Below, one piece after another: positions 58,941 through 64,000 of a stretch of 64,000 bases of DNA. The notes beneath the pieces are model-generated. The model was not told where the DNA came from, did no database searches, and was given only the letters and a program-made list of their open reading frames with translations. Made by a program: the position numbers and the translations under genes. Source of the DNA: Cynocephalus volans (Eukaryota; Chordata; Mammalia; Dermoptera; Cynocephalidae); contig NC_084468.1 in the NCBI RefSeq assembly GCF_027409185.1, positions 140,590,001 to 140,654,000 on the forward strand. The letters are read 5' to 3'. The number at the start of each line of letters is the position of its first letter. Within the stretch, counting starts at the first letter, position 1.

Positions 58941-59734
58941 ACAGGAGTGTGCTTTTGGACTGACTTTACAGTGTTCTTTGCACTCATGCTGCTCATCATA
59001 TGCTCATTCATTCATTTCAAATTTTTCTTTTCCAAAAAGAACAAAGGATTTACTCATTACCTACTTTCCTAAAGACAGAAAAATTGTAATCAATATCCAA
59101 TATAAATCTCTTTTGCTAAGATAACAGTGGGATACATTTAATTGAAACAGTTAATAAATTAATATCTTTAGATTAGCATTATATTAAAGCTTCTGATGAG
59201 AATTAGCATCTTTAAGCACTTTTTACTATACTCTTGACCACAGGACCGCAACTCAGTGGTAAATTTTTATGCATTTCCTCTGAAATTATACCAGGAAATT
59301 CATTCAGCTAAGGCTATATGAGTACAAAATAGGCAAAGAAAAGAAAGACAACTAATTTGCACTTTACTTGTCCTGTTAGCCATCTTCCTGAGAGTACTAA
59401 CCTAGAAGAAGATAAATGAATTCCAAATCCGTTACTGCCATCTATTTACATAATTTTTTTCTTGATATAAATAGCTTGTTACTGGGTGGGAAATAGTGTA
59501 CATTTTGGGTTGTCAGGGTGAACTATGATTGCCATCTCAAGCATAATTTTTCCTTTTCCTCCTCCCCCAGTCTTCCTTTATTTTCAGGTTATAGTAATTC
59601 AGGCCTGCTCGCTGTTCTTGAGCAAACCTTTGCTGTTTGCATTTAGAAACTGTTTTGGGGGGAGAATATGGAAGTGGTGACAGTTCACAGGAAAAAAGAA
59701 CATAGAATAAGATTTAAGAGTGGCTAGAAAATAT

Positions 59735-59850
59735 CATAAATATAGTAAATTTCATAGAAGCAGGGGTTATGATTTGTTCACTGTTTTATTCAGTGCCTGG
59801 AAGAATGCTTGGCATACAGTAGGCATGCAGGAACTGCTTGTTAAATATAT
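59735..59850 (+). repeat. L2 LINE 3' end fragment
   Basis: 'agaagcaggggttatgatttgttcactgttttattcagtgcctggaagaatgcttggcatacagtaggcatgcagg' is clear L2. Confidence 0.75.
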
Positions 59851-60299
59851 ATATTTGCCAGATCTTGTGATCATTATCATTTGTTTTTGTTTTGTTTCAT
59901 TTTACCTTCTCTTGGGCAATTTAAAATTCCCTGTCATACTTGACTCTTTAAACATTTACATTCTTGGATCACAGATTGCTCTTTAAACTCTTCATGTGAA
60001 TTTATTTACTTTTTAGGGTTGCTTCCTTGTGTGAGAGACGAGAGGGAAAACATAGTTGATGCTTTTCAAGATGGGCATTGTCATGCCCACTTTTAGTCTG
60101 ATTCCTATAAAAGTTTGAGAGAAGAGTTAACATCCACACTCGAACTGGTCTTGGAAGATATAGCAAATCACCATGCCATGAATTATACAACTGTTACTCA
60201 CTTCCTTGTTAGCCATTACTTCTTGAAACTGTGGACATACAAATACTACCCGTGCATTTGCCCTGAAAACAGTCTTCTCACACTTGAGTCTTCTTCCTA

Positions 60300-60500
60300 A
60301 AACAAGTCACTTCATGTCATTCCCTTTCTTGAAAACTTGGAATTGACACACCACTGCTCATAGAACAAAATATACATTCCCTGGCATAGTATTTAAGGTC
60401 CCCCACAAGAAGTGTTAGACTGTCTTTCCGGCCTCATTTCCTGTGCGATTCTTCTGCAGTACACACATTCCAAGCACCCAAGACTGAATTGTACCATTTG
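60300..60500 (+). repeat. L2 LINE internal fragment
   Basis: 'catagaacaaaatatacattccctggcatagtatttaaggtccccca' and 'tgcagtacacacattccaagcac' follow the L2 region upstream of its 3' end. Confidence 0.55.
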
Positions 60501-60569
60501 TCTTTTTGTGTTTGTGCTGTGCCCTCAGTCTGCAGTGAGTCCCTTGTTCATTATGCCCTCTCTTTGTCC

Positions 60570-60745
60570 AAGTTTTCTTCTTATGAGGACACCAGTCATT
60601 GGATTAGGACCCATGTTAATTTATTATATCATCATCTTAACTTGATTACATCTGCAAAGACCCTATTTTCAAACAAAGTCATATTTACAGATACAGGAAT
60701 TAGGACTTGAACATATCTGGGAGACAATTCAAACCATGACACGTG
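60570..60745 (+). repeat. Old LTR/MaLR-like repeat fragment
   Basis: 'gaggacaccagtcattggattaggacccatg', 'tcatcttaacttgattacatctgcaaagaccctattttcaaa' and 'gagacaattcaaaccatgaca' match a very common old mammalian repeat, probably an LTR. There is no coding content. Confidence 0.5.
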
Positions 60746-60915
60746 GTTATATATATATTTAAAGAGAATTCTGTTTTCTGGACATCAAATGTTTTGAACT
60801 AATTGCTTGTTGCCTTTCAGAACAAGTAATTTGGACTTTAGTTACTTGCTTTCTAGTCTTCGTAAGTAGTTCCAGAAATAAGATCTGGTTCTAGTTCTAA
60901 TTAGGCAAATCTTAG

Positions 60916-61047
60916 CATCATGGAATTTTATTTTTTATTTTGTTTGTTTTGGCTGGCCGGTGCGGGAATCCAAACCCATGACCTTGGTGTTATAAGGCTG
61001 TGCTCTAACCAACTGAGCTAACTGGCCAGCCCACATCATGGAATTTT
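60916..61047 (-). mobile_element. CYN-type tRNA-Ile SINE, monomer, with 14-bp TSD
   Basis: The body (about 60952-61033) is the most tRNA-like in the window. On the minus strand, GGCCAGTTAGCTCAGTTGG is box A and GGGTTTGGATTCCC is a diverged box B. CATCATGGAATTTT occurs at 60916-60929 and 61034-61047. The anticodon loop position reads TTATAAC, so it is not a functional tRNA-Ile. Confidence 0.88.
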
Positions 61048-61487
61048 TAAACCAGGGTCTATGTAAGTCATTCGGTTTAAGGTTTACAGTAAGAAAAGGT
61101 AGACAAGTCATATTTTCTTGTGCCTGAAATCATAAAGTAGATGTAAAGGAGACAAATAGTACCTTGTCCTCTGATGCCAGGGCACTGTTCTTTCCTTGCT
61201 TTCAACAAAAGCGTAGAAATGAGGTAGTTCTGATTAGAATACATCTCTCTGAAATGGTCAGTTATTTTAAAGCAAAAGCCCAAGGCTCATTTTTCATACC
61301 CCTTTGAATCATGCAGAGAATTGCCCACAGTCATATGGAGAGTTGTCCTTAGTAAAGCACTGGGCACCATGGTCAATGCTCATAACTGTTGGTTGAATGT
61401 AGAAGTGCGTGTAAATATGAGGAGAATGTATGTGTATGTGACTACTGATAATTCAGGTCCTGTATATCAGGGATGGTAAGAAAAGGA

Positions 61488-61640
61488 GCTGGCAGTGTGC
61501 TGGGAATTTCCATAGATTATCTCCTTTAATCTTCACAACAGGCCCTGCATGTGCTACCCAGGAGACTTTTCCAAGGCTATAAAACTAGTGAGAGGCAGAG
61601 CTGAGATTTGATCCCAGGATTATCTTATTCTGAAATACTT
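61488..61640 (-). repeat. MIR SINE fragment, antisense
   Basis: 'tagattatctcctttaatcttcacaacaggccc' and 'aaactagtgagaggcagagctgagatttgatcccagg' follow antisense MIR. Confidence 0.75.
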
Positions 61641-62219
61641 ATTTAAGGCCTTTGTCCTGCTTCTATTTCCTTTATCAAATTATTCAACTGTAACTTCCAC
61701 TACTAATATTGGAGATGGTAAGTGTCAAAATTATAATTAGGTGCTAAATGAAAGACAGTATTCATATCAATAATAGAGTTTTCCTCATTTTATAAAATAC
61801 TTTTAAGGCATTTGGGTGAAAAGATGTACATACTTTTCCCCTCCTGTATCTTTTATTTCCATCTTTTTTAAATTGAAAAATAACATGAAATATTTAATAA
61901 GATATTATGATCATTATTAAATTTTAGTTCTTCTAGACAGCCTGTCTTCAGTTAAGTTGATATCTGAACCAGTGTTACCCTCTCAAAAATAAGGATTGAA
62001 CAACTTGCTTTGTAAATTATAATACTATTTTAGCAAAATGTAATTATTGGCACAAAATAGATTGAACAAGAAAATATAAGGCAAATAAATCTTTGTTGAT
62101 TTATTTTTTTACTTTTAATAACTTCCACCTGTATACTATGTTTTAGTAATATATCAATTCAGAGAGTGCTTTTAATGACCTTGTGTAATTTTAAAATTTA
62201 GTGGTTTGGGTCATGGTCA

Positions 62220-62620
62220 TCAGACTGTTGGCTGTTAGTGATAGAAAACTAACACCAGGAATAGCACTCATTCAGAAACAGCTGGCTTCCAGTCCCAACA
62301 GGAATCTGTCTCATTCCATTGCTCTCCTCTGCTCTCCTCCACGTTGACTTCATTTTCAGACAGGCTTTTTATCTGGTGATGGCAAAAATAGCCACCAGCA
62401 ACTCCAGGGTTACCGTTTATGAGCTGAGCAGCTAAGTTTGGGGCTGGCTGTCAGCCCAGCTTGGGTCACGTGGGCATGTCTCATTGGCCAGACCTGGAAC
62501 ATGGACTACCTCTGGACTGAGAGTAGAGGAAAAATGTTTTCCAAAATAAACTTGCTGTGTTGTCATCAACATTAGTAGGAATGGATGCTGGGCATGATAG
62601 CTTAGAAAACAGGTTGTTGA
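62220..62620 (+). repeat. Old dispersed repeat, family not named
   Basis: 'gtgatggcaaaaatagccaccagcaactccagg', 'tctcattggccagacctgg' and 'aggaatggatgctgggcatga' match a common ancient repeat, apparently the same family as the segment near 2886-3130. Confidence 0.45.
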
Positions 62621-62639
62621 AAGAAGGTACAACCAGAAC

Positions 62640-62663
62640 TTTATTTATTTATTTATTTATTTT
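62640..62663. repeat. (TTTA)n short tandem repeat
   Basis: TTTA is repeated about six times. Confidence 0.85.
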
Positions 62664-62824
62664 TTGCTGCTGGGATTTAAGAAAACAAATCTGCTACACT
62701 AAAAGAACATGTTCAATATTAACTAACACTGCCTGAAAAAAGAAAATGACCAAAACTGCACAATTTGTGATTTGGTACCAGACACTGTGTCAATTTTCTT
62801 TAAGAATCCTAACATTGACAATCC

Positions 62825-63005
62825 TCTGAGGTAATGATTACCATTTTGGAGCACTTACTGTGTGTCACCCTTTGTATGAAGCACTTTATATGTTACATAT
62901 AATCCATATAACAGCTTCATGGGGTCAGCATTAATATTCTCCATGTATTGGAGAAGAAAGAAGTTAGAGCATTTGGATTTGAATTCAGATGTTTTTGACT
63001 TCACT
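62825..63005 (-). repeat. MIR SINE, antisense
   Basis: 'gagcacttactgtgtgtcaccctttgtatgaagcactttatatgttac' and the following sequence is antisense MIR. Confidence 0.7.
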
Positions 63006-63039
63006 TCAGTTGTACTGTCTCATAGTTTTACAGTTTGCT

Positions 63040-63885
63040 TTTGTTAGTCTTACCTATCTATCTGTCTGTCCTCTATCCCCTTCAAAACTCCTCTCCTACT
63101 TCCTCCTCCAACTTCTCCATCTAAGCATTTGACACCCCTTTTGCCTCAAGCACCCATCCAGTCCATCACTGACTCTTCTTGATTCTGCCTCCTGAAAATT
63201 TCTGCAGTTTGTCTCCTTTCCCCCACCACCATTGCTGTCAACCAGCCTTCATCTTGCAGGGCCTGAACTCTTACTGTAAATTCTATTTGGTTTTGCTGCT
63301 TCCAGTCTTAATCTGTCTCAACCCCATTTTGCTTAGAGCAACCAGATTGAATTTTAAAAAGCGTAGATCTGATATTATCAACCATCTATTTTCCTTGGCT
63401 TCTCATTGCACTTAGAGCCTGATCCCTGGTTGCCTTTGCAATCCATGTCACAGCACTCTCTCTGACTTTCTTTTTTCCCCCTTTCTCTACTGAGGCAATC
63501 TTACACCTAACCATGCCTTACCCTGTCCCTCCCTCCTATTGTGTTCTTCATTCACTTTATCTCTTTGACTCTTACTTCTTCAGGTCTGTGTTTAAATGTT
63601 ACTTCAAGAACTGAGGGACTTACTTGCACCGTCCCTCACCCCTTAAATTGGGAGATCTGGGACTCTGTCACTATTCTTTACTTTTCCTTTTTGCACTTTT
63701 GACAACTTGTTATACATTTATATATGATTATTAGCCTAATATTCGCCCATTAAACTATGAGCTACATGAGGGCAGGGATCAAGTCTGTGTGGTTAATTAA
63801 CTGCTGAATCTCTAGCATCTGCCACTGTGCCTGGAAAATAAGAGGCACTCAAATCTGTGTTGAATGAATTAATGGATTGATAACT
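63040..63885 (+). repeat. L2 LINE 3' region
   Basis: The segment follows L2 over about 850 bases: 'cttctcattgcacttagagcctgatccc', 'tctgtgtttaaatgttacttc', and the terminus 'ctatgagctacatgagggcagggatcaagtctgtgtgg...ctgtgcctggaaaataagaggcactcaaatctgtgttgaatgaa'. Confidence 0.8.
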
Positions 63886-64000
63886 GAATACACCCAAAGC
63901 AGTACATTTTAAATTACTTTTTCTGTAGTTCCCGCACTCTGATGTCATTTATTGCTCAAGAATAAACCTTTATTTTCTTCAGAGCAGTTTTATCCCAATA

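Larger units (their letters stand above)
6059..64000 (+). other. FNIP2: FNIP2 intron 1 (partial; runs past the window end)
   Basis: The donor is at 6059-6060. Reading the plus strand through to 64000, I found no segment encoding the expected next FNIP2 residues after GPAF(S), so exon 2 probably lies beyond the window. The intron is AT-rich and built mostly from old MIR, L2, L1 and DNA-transposon remnants with younger CYN SINE and L1 insertions. Within it I see nothing beyond low-complexity DNA in roughly 8400-10880, 12150-13100, 14000-15200, 18380-20300, 22320-24180, 28250-29000, 33600-34300, 38200-39220, 41650-44700 and 56700-57600. Confidence 0.75.

Noticed and set aside
59990..60120. FNIP2 exon 2 candidate after a 'tttttag' acceptor-like site
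   Set aside because: The downstream sequence does not encode the expected FNIP2 residues and has no suitable donor in frame.
60952..61033. A genuine tRNA-Ile gene
   Set aside because: Box A and box B are present, but the anticodon loop and stems are degraded and the copy has a tail and target duplications, so it is a SINE.
1..64000. CRISPR array, operon or microbial defence system
   Set aside because: Introns, LINE/SINE content and a CpG-island promoter show this is mammalian nuclear DNA; no regularly spaced repeat array occurs.

Overview
The window is nuclear DNA from a placental mammal. It contains one protein-coding piece that I can support: the first coding exon of FNIP2 (folliculin-interacting protein 2), at 5949-6058 on the plus strand. 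The exon sits in a CpG-island promoter (about 5430-6240) and ends at a canonical GT donor. I found no second FNIP2 exon, so 6059-64000 reads as a partial, very long intron 1. Nearly all the long open reading frames are chance frames, CpG-island frames, or decayed transposon genes.

The lineage clue is a SINE family derived from tRNA-Ile, present in about ten copies. Its units carry the tRNA box A and box B, have no obvious tRNA-unrelated body, and occur as monomers, dimers and a GC-rich young form. This matches the CYN SINEs known from colugos (Dermoptera, Galeopterus/Cynocephalus). That assignment is inference from the SINE structure; a mammal with a similar tRNA-Ile SINE, for example some bats, cannot be ruled out without a database search.

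Layout. 1-5100 is upstream intergenic DNA: antisense L2 debris, a broken piggyBac-type transposase (about 1640-2590) interrupted by a CYN SINE, a second CYN SINE, an old dispersed repeat, and roughly 2 kb of unassigned sequence. 5400-6240 is the FNIP2 promoter and exon 1, with Sp1-type GC boxes, a CCAAT box, a perfect 10-bp palindrome matching the MiT/TFE consensus TCAYRTGA, and two upstream ATGs. 6240-20700 is intron with MIR, L2, MER5, an LTR fragment and CYN copies. 20740-22313 is a young 5'-truncated L1 flanked by an unusually long (70 bp) near-identical duplication. 22300-46100 is intron with a Tigger transposon, other DNA transposons, a small mariner MITE, CYN SINEs and a CpG-retaining patch near 40.3-40.6 kb. 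46190-48890 (plus) and 49441-54400 (minus) are two large L1 pieces in opposite orientation. 54400-64000 is older L1, MIR, L2 and another CYN SINE.

FNIP2 partners with folliculin (FLCN) in a complex that acts on Rag GTPases at the lysosome, in mTORC1 and TFEB/TFE3 control. The MiT/TFE-like palindrome in the promoter therefore suggests feedback. I found no CRISPR array, operon or new multi-gene system; the points of interest are transposon biology and the FNIP2 promoter and leader.
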